NCBI RefSeq assembly: GCF_030272615.1
Contig: NC_081405.1
Location: forward strand, 611,749,065-611,813,064
Source: Cryptomeria japonica
Lineage: Eukaryota > Streptophyta > Pinopsida > Cupressales > Cupressaceae
Length of the DNA: 64,000 nucleotides
Direction: 5' to 3'
Made by a program: the position numbers and the translations under genes. This document shows positions 21,933 through 33,624 of this stretch, in pieces. The notes beneath the pieces were generated by a model, which was not told the origin of the DNA, ran no database searches, and saw only the letters and a program-made list of their open reading frames with translations. Each line of letters opens with the position of its first letter. Position 1 is the stretch's first letter.

Positions 21933-24900
21933 TCAATCAAGAAGACCAACAAAAAATGATGAAGAAATCAACTTCTCTTGTGGAACTGCCTTCGTGAACA
22001 TATCGGTATGATTCTCACTTGTGTGAATCTTCTCAAGCCATAACTGACCCTCCTCCAAAACAGTCCGGGTGAAGTGGTACCTGAGCTGAATGTGCTTTGT
22101 CCTTGAATGAAAAGCAGAGTTCTTTGCAAGATGAATGGCACTCTGGCTATCAATATACAATGGGCTATCCTCTTGTGTCTAACCCAATTCCTTTAGAAAG
22201 CATTGCAACCAAATCATCTCCTTGTTGGCTTCTGTAGCAACAACATACTTAGCTTCAGTGGTTGAAAGTGCAACAACCTTTTGCAGCCTAGAAATCCAAC
22301 TGACTGCAGTTCCCCCTATAGTAAAAACATACCCTATAGTACTCCTCCGTGAATCAATATCACCTGCCAGATCAGAGTCAACAAATCCACTCAGAGCAGC
22401 ATTAGATCCTTTGAAACATAATGCCTTCGTAGTAGTTCCTTTCAAATACCGAAGAATCCATTTCACAACATTCCAATGTTCCATACCCGGATTACTCATA
22501 AACCTGCTCACAACTCCCACTGCATGTGCAATATCTGGCCTTGTGCATACCATTGCATACATCAGACTACCAACAGTTGATGAATACAGGATGTTAGACA
22601 TTTTATTAACCTTTTCCTGTGCCTTTGGGCACATCTCCTTAGTCAATTTGAAATGACTAGCCAAAGGTGTACTAACTGCTTTTGCATCCTGCATGTTAAA
22701 TCTTTTCAACACCTTCTTTATATACTCACTTTGGGACAAATTCAAGGTTTTATTTTTCCTGTCCCGTGTAATCCTCATACCGAGAATTTTCTTAGCTACA
22801 CCCAAATCCTTCATAGAAAATGACCTGGCTAATTTCTGTTTAAGATCATTTATATGTTGCATGTTAGACCCAGCAACAAGCATGCCATCAACATAAAGCA
22901 ATAGGATAATATAACTGCCATTATCAAATCTCTTAAAATATACAAAATGATCAGAATGACATCTATGATAAACGTGTTCAGCAATGAAACTATCGAATTT
23001 TAAATACCATTGTCGGGGTGCTTGCTTTAGGCCATACAGACTTTTCTTCAACCTGCACACCAAGTTCTCCTTACCTTTGACCTCATATCCCTGTGGTTGC
23101 AACATGTAAATTTCCTCCTCCAAATCTCCATGGAGAAAAGCTATTTTGACATCTAATTGTTCAAGATGTAAATCATCTGTAGCCACAAGACTAAGTACAG
23201 TTCTAATTGAAGTCATTTTTACAACTGGAGAAAATATTTCATCATAATCTATACCCTTTTTCTGTGCAAAACCTTTTACCACAAGTCTGGCCTTATATCT
23301 TTTCTGACCTCCTTCCTCCTCCTTCAGCCAATAAACCCATTTGTTAGGCAAGGCTCTTTTTTCTGCAGGTAAAGGGACTAAGTCCCAAGTCTTATTTTTC
23401 ATCAAGGAGTCCATCTCCTCTTTCATGCCTAGTTCCCACTATTGTTTGGCATCTACCTGCATTGCTTCTTCATATTCTTCTGGTTCACTAGACTCCGTTA
23501 ATAAAATAGAATACAAAGAAGGAGAAAATCTTTCAGGGGGTCTACTTGTCCTCATAGAACGTCTAACACTTGCAGGAGTTTGTGGGACAATCTGTTGTTG
23601 TTGAGCATCATGTACCTGTGGCATTTCATTTTCAGGAATCTCATCCAATACCACATATTCTTGTTTTTCCTGTTCATGCTTCTTTTCCTGCATCTGTTCT
23701 TTATACATAACCTTCTCATTGAATATAACATCTCTACTTCTAATTATTTTCTTATTTTCAAAATCCCATAACCGATAGCCATATTCATCTATCCCATATC
23801 CAATGAAGGTACATTTCTGAGATTTAGCATCAAGCTTGGTTCTGTTTTCTTTATCAACATGGACAAAAGCTTCGCAACCAAAAGTTTTTAGAAAAGAATA
23901 ATTTACCTCTTTACCAGTCCATGCCTCCTCTGGAATACCACCATCCAAAGGGGTTGAAGGTCCTCTATTTATCAAATAGACAGCAGTATGTACAACATTT
24001 GCCCAAAAATGTAAGGGCAATCCAGCATGCAATCTCATGCTCCTCGCACGTTCCATAATAGTCCTATTCATTCTCTCTGACACACCATTTTCCTGTGGAG
24101 TTCCTAGAACTGTCTTCTACTTTTGAATCCCATTTAAGGAACAGTAATCTTCAAATGCTTTGCTGCAATACTCACCTCCATTATCCAATCTGAGACACTT
24201 CAACTTTTTTTCTGTCTCATTCTCAACCAAAGCTTTCCATTTCTTAAAAGTTTCAAAAACATCTGATTTTTGTTTTAGGAAATATACCCATGTTTTTCTG
24301 GTTGAGTCATCAATAAAAATAACATAATAACAAGAGCCACCAAGAGATGATACCTGAGCCGGTCCCCATACATCTGAATGTACAAGCTCTAACTTCTCAC
24401 TCTTCTTCTCTTTCCCAACCTTGAGAAATCTGACTCTTTTTTGTTTACCATAAACATAGTTTTCATAGAACTCTAAATCAATCTTCTTTAGTCCTGGCAA
24501 TAGATTTTTGGAGTGAAGGATTTTCATCCCTTTCTCACTCATGTGCCCAAGCCTATGGTGCCACATTATCGAATCTATTCTTGCAACATTTATTGTTGTT
24601 GTTCCTGCAGTAACTTTATCTGTAGCAGCTAAGGTAGAGTAAGTGTTACTAGTACATAGATATAATGTGCCTACCTTCGCACCTTTAGCTACTACTAATG
24701 ATCCTTTAGTGACCTTCCACATATTGTCTGAGAAGGTAACTATGCAACCTTCACTACCTAGTTGCCCTGCAGAAATTAAATTTCTTCTTAAATTAGGAAC
24801 ATGTCTTACCTCCTACAAAAACCAATCATTACCATTCTGCAACTTGATCTTTATCTTTCCTTTTCCAACAATTTGACAAGGCTCATCATCACCCAAATAT

Positions 24901-25007
24901 ACCTGTCCAAAATCACCTTGAACATAATCTAGAAAATATTTTCTATGGGGTGTACCATGAAATGAAGCCCCAGAATCTATTACCCAAGAATCATTAACAT
25001 TATCCAA
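21933..25007 (-). pseudogene. Copia 3 pol: protease, integrase, RT, RNase H
   Basis: One reading frame runs the whole length, interrupted by stops near 24813, 24117, 23439 and 22179. In order: protease (WVIDSGASFHGTP, catalytic Asp present); integrase zinc region (HHRLGHMSEKG; the CxxC partner reads YENYVYGKQ, so the cysteines are lost); core (LVHSDVWGP, RLDNGGEYCS, GTPQENGVSERMN); RT (DLVPLPAEKRALPNKWVYWL, SLYGLKQAPRQWY); RNase H (VDSDLAGDIDSRRS, LYIDSQSAIHLAKN). The RT catalytic box is YVDGM where the family has YVDDM, and RNase H has STTEAKY where the family has STTEAEY. Mobilisation would need proteins from another copy. Confidence 0.92.
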
Positions 25008-25068
25008 ACATAAGATTAAAGCATCTTGTAAAGTATTACTTGCAATATTAGCTTCCTTACTGTCATTT

Positions 25069-25869
25069 TCATTTTTTGTCTCCTTCTTTGTTTTTCCGAG
25101 ACCAACAGTCTTTCTTTAGATGACCAGGCTTTCCGTAGTACCAGCAATCTTTCTTTCCTCTAGATTGAGAGCGTCCTTTCTTTGACTTCCCTCGTGACTT
25201 CTCATTCCCGGGGCCTTTTCCTCTTTCCTTTGAACTTCCTCTGTTCTCCACATTCAAAACACTACCTGATGATGTTGAATTCTCACCTGTGCTTTTCCTT
25301 CGCGTTTCCTCGCTTAGGATAACACCAACAATATCATCAAATACCAAAGTATTTTTACCAGAGACAGAGTTACTTACAACCATAACCAAGCTATTCTAGC
25401 TTTCTGCCAAAAAACATAAAATCAAGAGAGCCCTAACCTCTTCTGCAAAGGTAATTTTTACCGAAGACAATTGACTGGTAATTGTATTAAATTCATTTAA
25501 GTTCTCCGCTACAGATCCTCCCTCACTCATTTTCAAATTAAACAAACGCTTCATAAGAAATACCTTATTCGAAGCCGAGGGTTTCTCATACAACTTAGCC
25601 AATGTTGCCATCAAATCTACAGTTGTTTTTTCTTCTGTTATATTGAATGCTATAGATGATGCAAGGCACAATCGAATGGATCCCAGTGCCTTTCTATCTA
25701 AAATGTCCCACTCTTCATCTGATATTGTGGTCAGTTTCTTTGCCTTTCCTTCCAATGGCCGCCATAAATCCTTTTGATACAGGTAATCCTCCATCTGCAT
25801 TTTCCATAACTGATAATTCTGGCCGTTAAACTTTTCAACCTTGAATTTGGAATCCTCCATTGCTCCCAC
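25069..25869 (-). pseudogene. Copia 3 gag
   Basis: It starts MGAMEDSKFKVEKFNGQNYQ with LWKMQMEDYL following, the standard UBN2-type gag, and runs to a stop at 25396 (LAES*NSLVM). It continues in the same frame through a basic G/R/K/S-rich stretch to a zinc knuckle CWYYGKPGHLKKDC, where the second Cys of CxxC has become Tyr. A one-base frameshift near 25070 separates it from protease. The start lies about 40 bp inside the primer site. Confidence 0.9.
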
Positions 25870-25906
25870 TCAAATCTAAAAGTCCTGCCAATTTATAGAA
25901 AACCTC

Positions 25907-25918
25907 GCTCTGATACCA
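25907..25918 (-). promoter_or_regulatory. Primer binding site, initiator tRNA-Met
   Basis: gctctgatacca is the reverse complement of TGGTATCAGAGC and lies two bases from the LTR at 25921. Confidence 0.95.
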
Positions 25919-25920
25919 AT

Positions 25921-26384
25921 TGTTAGGGTTTCAAGCAGATCTGAAGAAAATATGAACTAACAATTATATGCAGATTTAAATACAAAAAGATAAAGAAATA
26001 AAACAAGACATAGATAACACAGAGATTTAACGTGGTTCACCCAGAATGGGTTACGTCCACCATACACAGCCGTCCAATCTTTCTTATTATCTAGCAAAAA
26101 TAGTACATCAACCTTACAATGCCTTAAGCATCCCAACCACTTATAACATGCATTTTTAGGGCAACAAATAAAGTCAGCCTTTTTAGGGTTTTATTACAAT
26201 GTCGGTTTTCATCAACGAAAAATGGCAAAAAAAAATTTCTCGGGGGCTACCGCCCCCGAACCCCCACTTTTCTCGGGGGCTGCTGCCCCCGAACCCCTGC
26301 CTGGGGCCCAGCCCGCCCTCAGACCTCGGTGAGGATACGTGTTGAGTGTACAGTACTTTACTGATCAGTCACCACATTTCAACA
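25921..26384 (-). repeat. Copia 3 5' LTR (right), 464 bp
   Basis: Nearly identical to 21366-21796 apart from a tandem duplication of a 33-bp GC-rich hairpin unit (hairpins at 26240-26259 and 26273-26292). Confidence 0.95.
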
Positions 26385-26780
26385 ATTATTCATCTTGATG
26401 AGAATATCATAGTCATGGGGCTTTGGGGCAGTGAGCTCCTCATCGATATTGACCACCACCCTCTCCAATTCACCAAGCAGTTCCTTCTTGAAGACCCTTT
26501 TACAGAGTTTCATTACCACATTCCTGTCATTTTCAAAATGCATAGCCACTACCAAGAACAATGCGGCAATGTCTGAATTGACTCTAGTATGATCTTCATT
26601 CATAATATAGTCATTCCCAAGGGTTTTCAAAACTGCCCTGATGACCAGAGGGTTCAGATGGACCAAGATGCCTTTCAATCTCTCCTCCTTAATTTCTCCT
26701 ACAAAATCCATTTTCCACTTGAGCCCTATTATTCTTAGTAGAGTATCCATCAGAGATTTTTGAAAAAACATATAAGCCAA

Positions 26781-27564
26781 AACCCAAGCAAAATAGACTT
26801 AAAAAGAGCTAGAGTTAAATGTATTGAGAAATAGAGTTCATCTTACCATAGAGGGACAATAGATACTGATAGATGACAGAGATTGGAGGGTCAAGATATG
26901 ATGAAAGCAATCTCCATGATCTCGGTAATTATTACCGCCGCCTCTACACGAATGAGCTATTAAGCAATTTATTGCAAGCACAGAAAGGGGGTCACATAAA
27001 CATCACAAAAATGCCATCAAGTTGGTACTAATCGAGGGGAGTTACTGACAGGAGATGTCTCAAAAAAGGAATCAACTGCCTCTAAAAAATGGCTAAAAGC
27101 CATAGGTAAATATGATCTAAATTGATGCTAAAAATAGAATAATAAAGTAGATAATGCTAACTCTTGAATCATCATAATCTCTTATTCCTATTAGTATACA
27201 CTATACCTATATGAATATTAATACATATACATCAATGCATATATATATATAATTAATTGTATACATGCATGTCTATATAAATATGCATATCCATATATAC
27301 ATATGCATACTAATAGACATAAAATCTTATAAGGCTCTAAGAGGTGACCTTAAGAAGATGTATGAAATTAAGCTTTCCATTAAAAGACTAGAGAGCCAGA
27401 AAATAAAAATTGAGAGCTTAAAGACAAGCTTACTAAATTCTTTGATCTCAGGTTAGCCTCCTAAGGGATCAAAGACTCTCCTCCTCCACAAGACCACCCG
27501 AGTTGACCAAGGCCAAAGGGCTAGGATAACCAAATTGGCTAAAGAAAAGGGGAAGGACCCCCTC
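26781..27564. other. LINE DNA between RNase H and the extra ORF
   Basis: No protein recognised. It contains an alternating TA/CA-rich simple sequence at 27195-27310 (tatacatatacatcaatgca and the like). A plus-strand ORF starting in the simple repeat (27265) is not supported. Confidence 0.4.
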
Positions 27565-27990
27565 CTAACTAATGAACTTCCCATCAACTCCAACATTAGC
27601 TAATTCATTAGCTTTGAAGTTTCCTTCTCTATAAATATGGTTAAAGGTCATTTTCTTAAAATCTTTAAGGAGACCAAGAGCTCTAGACAAGAGCGCATTC
27701 AACTTCCAATCAGACACAGAACCTTTTCTAAGGCCATTAATAATAATGGCCGAGTCTCCTTCAATGGCCAGATTGCGAATACCTCTATTTTGGAAAAGAA
27801 GGAGACCTTCAATTAGGTCTAAGATTTCAGCCTTGTTGTTGGATTCAAACCCTATGGGTTTTTCTACCCTAGCCAATTCCCTCCCACCCTAATCATGCAA
27901 ACAACATCTGATGCCTGTAGGAACTAGATTCCCTCGGGAGGTACCATAAAAGTTTAGCTTAACCCAACCTCTTTTAGGGGCTCTCCACCT
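27565..27990 (-). pseudogene. LINE ORF2 C-terminal RNase H domain
   Basis: RNase H of the plant L1 type (RVT_3). The clear part is GFESNNKAEILDLIEGLLLF, NLAIEGDSAIIINGLRKGS and REGNFKANELANVGVDGKF, carrying the Glu, Asp and late Asn/Asp-region motifs. Upstream (27877-27990) the WVKLNFxG-type start survives only in pieces with stops. It follows the zf-RVT region in the same direction. Confidence 0.85.
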
Positions 27991-28295
27991 GCATGCCTTT
28001 CTTAACTCCCGATTGTTAGAGTTTCCAATTCTAATAAAGGGAGGGATCCTCAAACCAAACCACCGCCCCTCATCTTCTCATCCCAGTAGATCATCTCTGA
28101 GAGATTACTAGGAAATTTAGAGGTTCTACTATTTAAAGTCTCCACTATTAAGGCTTCTATTTTATTCACCAGAAGGGTCCACTCCATCTTATGCTCCTTG
28201 AAGAGTCTTCTATTGCCTTCCTTCCAGAGTTCCTAGATAACCAAAGAGAGGGCTAGGTTTCAAAGCCCCCCATAAAGGGATTTCGTAAAAAGGAT

Positions 28296-29234
28296 TCACC
28301 ATGCCTGAAACATCCCAAGGATGGTATTGGGAAAGGCTGAGATCCACCCTAATTTGTTGCACAACCGCAGCCAACACTTAGAGGCATAATTGAAATTGAG
28401 AAGGATGTGGTCTTTGTCTTCTTCAGTCTCTTCACACAAGGGACATCTGCTAGGACCTACATAGACCATCTTTCTAAATTTGTCTGTTGTTAAAATATTA
28501 TTCTGGAGAGCTAACCATGAGAACAATCCTACATTTGGTAGACACATCTTGTCCCAACACAAGGTTGCAGGGATAGAGGTGGAAGAGGAAAGCTGCTGAC
28601 TCAGGAGGAGATTATAACCATCTTTTGAGGTATATTCTCTCGATTGCAACCCATCCTAGACAAGAGTATTTGACCCTAAGTTAAAAGTGACCATCCTTTT
28701 CTTAAGGATGTCTTGAAGAAACAATTTCTCCTCTACAAGGATGTTTACCTGATCAAGGGATCTCCAATACCAACCCTTAGCTAAGTCCCCCTCAGAAGGT
28801 GTGATGTAGTCCTTGACATACCTACCCCACATAGATTAAAGCACTACTCTTGACAATTCCAAGTTAAATTTTTGCTGAAGGATTGGAAAACCTCCCCAAG
28901 AGTCAGACCAGAAGAGGGATTTATCCTCCTTTCCCAGATTCCATGATAATTTGTCTAAGATGATTTTCCTATAATCTAGCATAAAGTTCCATATACACGA
29001 GCCTCTAAGAGGGGAGGAATCCCTAAAGAGGCTCATATGGTCCCTACCTTAGAGATATTTATGATAGAGGATTTGGGCCCACTTAAGATGAGGAGATCTG
29101 AACATTCTCCATACTAATTTGGCCCCTAACGCCCTACTCTGGACCTTAATGTCCTTAATCCCAATACCCCCTGCCAACTTAGGCCTACAAATCTTGTCCC
29201 AGGCCATTAGGGAGATCCGTTTATTCTCTTCCAC
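28296..29234 (-). pseudogene. LINE ORF2 region between RT and RNase H, with zf-RVT
   Basis: Three fragments read ISLMAWDKICRPKLAGGIGI (29049-29234), SWNLGKEDKSLFWSDSWGG (28836-29036) and SREYTSKDGYNLL...LCWDKMCLPNVGLFSWLALQ...CPLCEETEEDKDHILLNFNYA (28296-28649). The last is the zf-RVT module (CxxC...H). These are standard plant L1 ORF2 motifs. Stops separate the fragments. Confidence 0.85.
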
Positions 29235-29285
29235 CCCTTGCCAAAAGAAAGATCTTAGATGTCTGTTTAGTACTTCCTTTTTGGA

Positions 29286-30464
29286 CTAGGGCGGGTTGAA
29301 ACATGAAAGTTGGTAGATAGGGATAGAAGCCAGAACTGATTTAACCAGAGTAGCTCTGCCCGTAGAGGATAGCCACTTACCCTTCCAGGTTTCTACCCTA
29401 ATTTTAATCTTTTCTACTACTCCATCCCACAGATTAGATGACCTAGAGCCCTTATCTAAGGGAAAGCCTAGATACTTACAAGGGAGGCTTTCTAGATTGA
29501 AATTCAGAATGCCACAGATGTCTCTTTGTAAACTTAACTTAGTGTTAAAAAAGAAGAATTTTGATTTAGCTGGATTGATTTCCTGACCTAAAGCCTTTGA
29601 GTAAGATTCCAATATTTTCTTAAAAGACAGAGCCTCACCTAGATTGCTAAGCCCATATAACATAGTGTCATCCACAAATTGTTGATGCATTATAGGGTCA
29701 AGGTTGTTGGTGATTCTAGTTATTGTCACTTGACTATTCTCCCTGGCCCTAAAAATCGATCTCCCCAGGGATTCAACCACAATGATGAAGAGAAAAGGGG
29801 ACAAAGGATCTCCCTACCTCAAACCCCTAGAGGAACTAAAAAATCCTCTAAGAGTGCCATTAACCAGTACTGAGAATTTAGGTGTAGAGATACATTCAAA
29901 AATCAAATTAATCCAGACAGAGGGGAATCCAAATTCTTCTAAGTATCTACATAGAAATCTCCAATTCACCTTGTCATATGCTTTCCTAATGTGAAGCTTT
30001 AAGAGAATACTAGGATTACCATTCTTCTGGACAGAGTGGATAGCCTCCTGAGCTATAATAACCCCATCGTAAATAGATCTTCTAGGAACAAAACCTGTAT
30101 GTTCCTCACTAATCAACAGGGGAAGGAGTTTCTGAAGCCTATTAGCTAGAGTTTTAGAAAAAAGTTTATAGATAGTATTGCACAAGGCGATGGGTTGAAA
30201 CTCATCAAAACTCTCGGGTTTATCCTTCTTTGGGATAAGGGCCAAAAAATTATTATTAATTTCTTTGAGGATATTACCTGAGTTCCTCATTCCTTCCAGA
30301 GATGTCGTTACTTCCACACGTAAGAAGGGCCAACATTTTTGAAAGAAGTTATCCGGAAAGCCATCCAGCCCAGGGGATTTGTCTGGGCTCATCTGCATAA
30401 GAGATGCTTCTAATTCTACTAAAGAAAATTTAGCAGTAAGAAAATTAGTTTGGTCCTTAATCAA
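29286..30464 (-). pseudogene. LINE reverse transcriptase domain
   Basis: RT copies the LINE RNA at the nicked target. Motifs in order: MSPDKSPGLDGFPDNFFQK, NNFLALIPKKDKPESFDEFQ, PIALCNTIYKLFSKTLANRL, EEHTGFVPRRSIYDGVI, LLKLHIRKAYDKVNW, GLR*GDPLSPFLF, HQQFVDDTMLYG. The stop in the sixth motif is TAG for CAG (family RQGDPLSP). Motif A has LHIRKAYD where the family has LDIxKAYD, so a catalytic Asp is His. The YxDD-type box FVDD is intact. The element could not move by itself. Confidence 0.92.
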
Positions 30465-30515
30465 AAGCTTTGGGATACACTTGATAAAATTGTCCTGGAT
30501 AGAGCCATGAGGGCT

Positions 30516-31754
30516 CTAGTCGGAATTGAGGATAAGAGAAAAGAAATCTACAACCTCTGTCATAATGAATTTAGGGTTATCCACCTTAGAGCCATCACTT
30601 AACTTAATATTGGAGATATGATTTATGACTCTTCTCATCCTCACACTATTGTGGAAGAATTTGGTGTTATTATCACCCTCCTCCAACCATGTCTCTCTAG
30701 ATTTTTGTTTCTTGAAGACTTCTTCTTTGGAAAGAATAGATTCATGATCTACAAGGAGTTTCTTTTCTTTGAGAAACAGGGCCTCATCCATCCCATGTCT
30801 CATCACTTTCTCATTAACTTCTACCAACTCAGCTTCCACTTGGGCTTTATTGTCAAAAATATTGCCAAAGTGCTCCTTATTCCAATGAGTGAGATTCTGC
30901 TTGATAATCTTAAGTTTGTTAACAATCTTAAAGATCCCAGACCCAGAGACCTTGGCCGCATTCCACCACTCCTTTAGAAGCACGAGGATGTTATCATCCT
31001 CGAGCCACATATTCTTAAATTTAAAAGGGCATCGTTTTGGACCAACCTCGCCCTGAATGCCAAGTTGAATAGGAAAGAGATCCGATCCTAAGAAAGGTAG
31101 AATAGAGGCATCCAAGGTATAGGGAAAGTTGATGAGACTACCCAAAACAAAGAACCTATCGAGTTTCTTTGCAATATTACTAAACCCTAACCTACTATTA
31201 TTCCAGGTAAAGGCTTCCTTAACCATATTAATCTCAATCATGCCACTCTGATGGATCCAATCTGCAAAGTCAAGAGAAGAATGAACATTTATACCTAAGC
31301 CTCCTCACTTTTCATGATGATGCAAAATTGCATTAATGTCCCCACCTAAGATACATATCTGATTAAGGGCGTTTGTGAAATTCTCAATTTCCTCCCATAC
31401 TCTTTTTTTATCCTCATTAAGGATAGGCCCATACACATTAATAATGACAAAATCTAGATTATTTTTCAGGCTAGTAACCCTCTCGCTCATCCAATTGTTG
31501 TGAGATTCCATAAATGAAAAGAGGATACTACGTGGGTCCCAAATTATAGCAAGTCCTCTAGAGGCCCAAATGGCTAGGGCCCTTGTAATATGTCTAAAGC
31601 CTAATTTCTTGCCGAAGGAGACTAAATCTTCGTTCCCTAGTTTAGTTTCTTGTAATAGAGCTAATTCTGGACTGAAAGAGGATAGACATCGCTTGACTAA
31701 CCTCTATTTGTTAGGGGCATTTAAACCCCTAACATTCCATGAAATAACTTTCAT
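30516..31754 (-). pseudogene. LINE endonuclease and linker
   Basis: Apurinic-type endonuclease, which nicks the target. The start at 31754 reads MKVISWNVRGLNAPNK and then TAG for CAG, followed by ELALLQETKLGNEDLV (catalytic Glu region), FVIINVYGPILNEDKK, LGGDINAILHHHEK (family GDFN) and a stop. The following frame (30516-31241) includes EAFTWNNSRLGFSNIAKKLD and the linker PFKFKNMWLEDDNI, TWLEEGDNNTKFFH. Order and motifs are typical of plant L1 ORF2. Confidence 0.88.
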
Positions 31755-31755
31755 G

Positions 31756-32130
31756 ATGCCTTGGGAAGGACCTTCCCCTTCCCTGCATGAAACATGTCCA
31801 TGAGTTTAACCTGGCATTCTGTGGTTCCATCATTGGCTCTTAGCTCCGATAAGTATTTCCTACCTCTCTTTTTGTAGGACTTGGCACAATCTGGAGTGGA
31901 TTTATCATCTACCCAGAGTTCAATGCCTAAGGTTTCATTTTCCTTGTTATCTAAATCTAGAAAAAGTTCCTCCATATCTGAAACCACAGTGGGGGGGGAG
32001 AGGGCCAAAAATACCTTTCTAAGCATTTTTTCTGAAGATCAAGTTCATCCTTATCTATTATTTCATCCAATAATTTATCCATGATTTCCTCAGTAACTGA
32101 GTCACATAGATAGTTAATAATGCAGTTAAC
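31756..32130 (-). pseudogene. Acidic stretch between LINE ORF1 and ORF2
   Basis: A 91-codon frame (31751-32026) reads EELFLDLDNKENETLGIELW and SYKKRGRKYLSELRANDGTT. It is probably the decayed C-terminal end of ORF1, which in plant L1s ends close to the endonuclease start. No separate domain recognised. Confidence 0.4.
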
Positions 32131-33624
32131 CTATTCCTCTTTGCGAGCTAGATCCTCCTCTTGATCAACCCTTTCCACAATAATGGGGCCATCCTTTAGA
32201 TGGAGAGAACCATTAAAGTTGCTTCGATTATCCAATCTAGTAGCCTGATCTAAGGAAAGAGAAAGAGCTTCCATCTCCACACCAATCCGAGCTTTAGAAG
32301 CCAGAGAAATTTCACCCTTCTTGACAAGGGGTATCACTGGATTAACAATCATACCTAGCTTATCCAACGGAGATTCCACAAGGGGGAAAGGAGAGGAGGG
32401 GATCAACCGATCATCCTTGCTCTGGTCTGCTATAAATTCCCCCTCTTCTATCTCCTCAGGTTGCCTTGGCGACAAAGAGACTTCCCTAATCACAAACCCT
32501 CCTTGTTCCAAATTGAAACTAATGTCTACCCAAAGAATCTTGCCAGATCTTGATTGAGAAGAGGGGAATTCTGGAATCAATGCGGGAGCAGGATCTAAGT
32601 CCAAAACTCCTTTGTCAAATTCAGAGTACATAAGGAAAGATGACATCCCTGATTTAATTTCAATAGGTTTTAAAGTTTGAACACTAATATCCATGTTAAT
32701 TATCATTACATAGTTCAAGTATTTCCTATTCTTATCACTAATCTTCACAAATTTACCCAAGTGATTACCTATTTTCCTAATAATTTCAATGTCCATTAAT
32801 TCTACTGGTAAGTTAGGGATCAAAACTGGTCTATCTATCTTAAAAGATTTTAAATTGTTAGGGTTAAAATCCGAATGCCAATCTAAAAAACTAAAATCAA
32901 AACCTTTAAAAGTTGGAGATTTACCTATTAAGAATTCTTCCTTATGTCTTGAATTTCTACAATCAATATACAGAAATCCCTCAGTCAAGATAGATATACT
33001 TACTATCCATTTGAAGGAAGACATAAACCAGTCTGCAATAACCTCTGATGGAATTCTAAGTCCCCACCATCTAACGAAAACCTTGGCAAAGGATTTACAA
33101 GACTGTTGAATCCTCTTAACCAAGTTATCATTAATCTCTAAAATATTTGCCACATCTGAATTAGGGTTCCTATTTGTAACCAGCTCGACCATTGAGGGTT
33201 TAGAAGGCGTCGCAACTATCTTGCGCTTGCCCTCAGAAGCCCTAGGTCTGGATTGAATATCAACTGGCCTTATGTGATTATTATTTCATCTTCTTCTAAC
33301 ATTATTGGAGTGAGAGCTGACCCGGGGAGCTAGTTTTATGAAACCTTCCTCAAGATTCTGCAACTGATAAAACCTATTAGAGATGGTTGGCTTAGTATTT
33401 CCTTGGCAGCGATCATTGCCAGTCACAACCCTCGGAGAGTTTTTCATAGCTCCCCTGCGTGACCTCCTAGGTTTCACCACTTGCCATCTCGTCCGCTCTT
33501 GAGGCAGGGGAGCCATAATCCCCGGGTTGCAAACCCTGAGCACATATTTAGTTCGCTCGAAAAACCACTTTTGTTGGGTCAAATCTGGCAATTTTCGTAC
33601 AGGAAATTGTGATGGGAAATTCAC
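32131..33624 (-). pseudogene. LINE ORF1 (DUF4283-type RNA-binding protein)
   Basis: One frame of about 497 codons is broken by a single TGA at 33286 (NVRRR*NNNHIRPV, CGA to TGA). The N-terminal part is basic (WQVVKPRRSRRGAMKNSPR). The middle is the DUF4283 fold typical of plant L1 ORF1: VKRIQQSCKSFAKVFVRWWG, SSFKWIVSISILTEGFLYID, FKIDRPVLIPNLPVELMDIE, IIRKIGNHLGKFVKISDK. The C-terminal part is acidic, then mixed. I see no CCHC knuckle. ORF1 normally coats LINE RNA. It begins about 95 bp from the LINE's 5' edge, so the element is close to full length. Confidence 0.85.

Larger units (their letters stand above)
21366..26384 (-). mobile_element. Copia element 3, structurally complete, defective
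   Basis: LTRs are at 21366-21796 and 25921-26384 (TG...CA ends), with a tRNA-Met primer site at 25907-25918 and a purine-rich tract just inside the left LTR (minus strand ccaagtgggagat). Gag and pol are on the minus strand. Flanks are an exact 34-bp direct repeat (21332-21365 and 26385-26418) in place of the usual 5 bp. Coding is broken by stops and a mutated RT active site. Confidence 0.95.
21050..26780 (-). pseudogene. Extra ORF downstream of LINE RNase H, split by copia 3, unknown
   Basis: The 5' portion is 26780-26385 (for example KWKMDFVGEIKEERLKGILV, ILVHLNPLVIRAVLKTLGND, VVAMHFENDRNVVMKLCKRV). Skipping the copia insert and one copy of the 34-bp duplication, the same frame continues at 21331 (QVPRYPILSIEDPIAYEAYN, then two stops, then KVVLDDVAIPPSPASPPTNF) to a TAG at 21050, about 225 codons in all. 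The stops (TGA for CGA, TAA for CAA) fit C-to-T decay. The charge pattern and a proline/serine tail look like a real protein, but I recognise no family. It is either a third LINE ORF or a host sequence carried along by 3' transduction. Confidence 0.5.
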
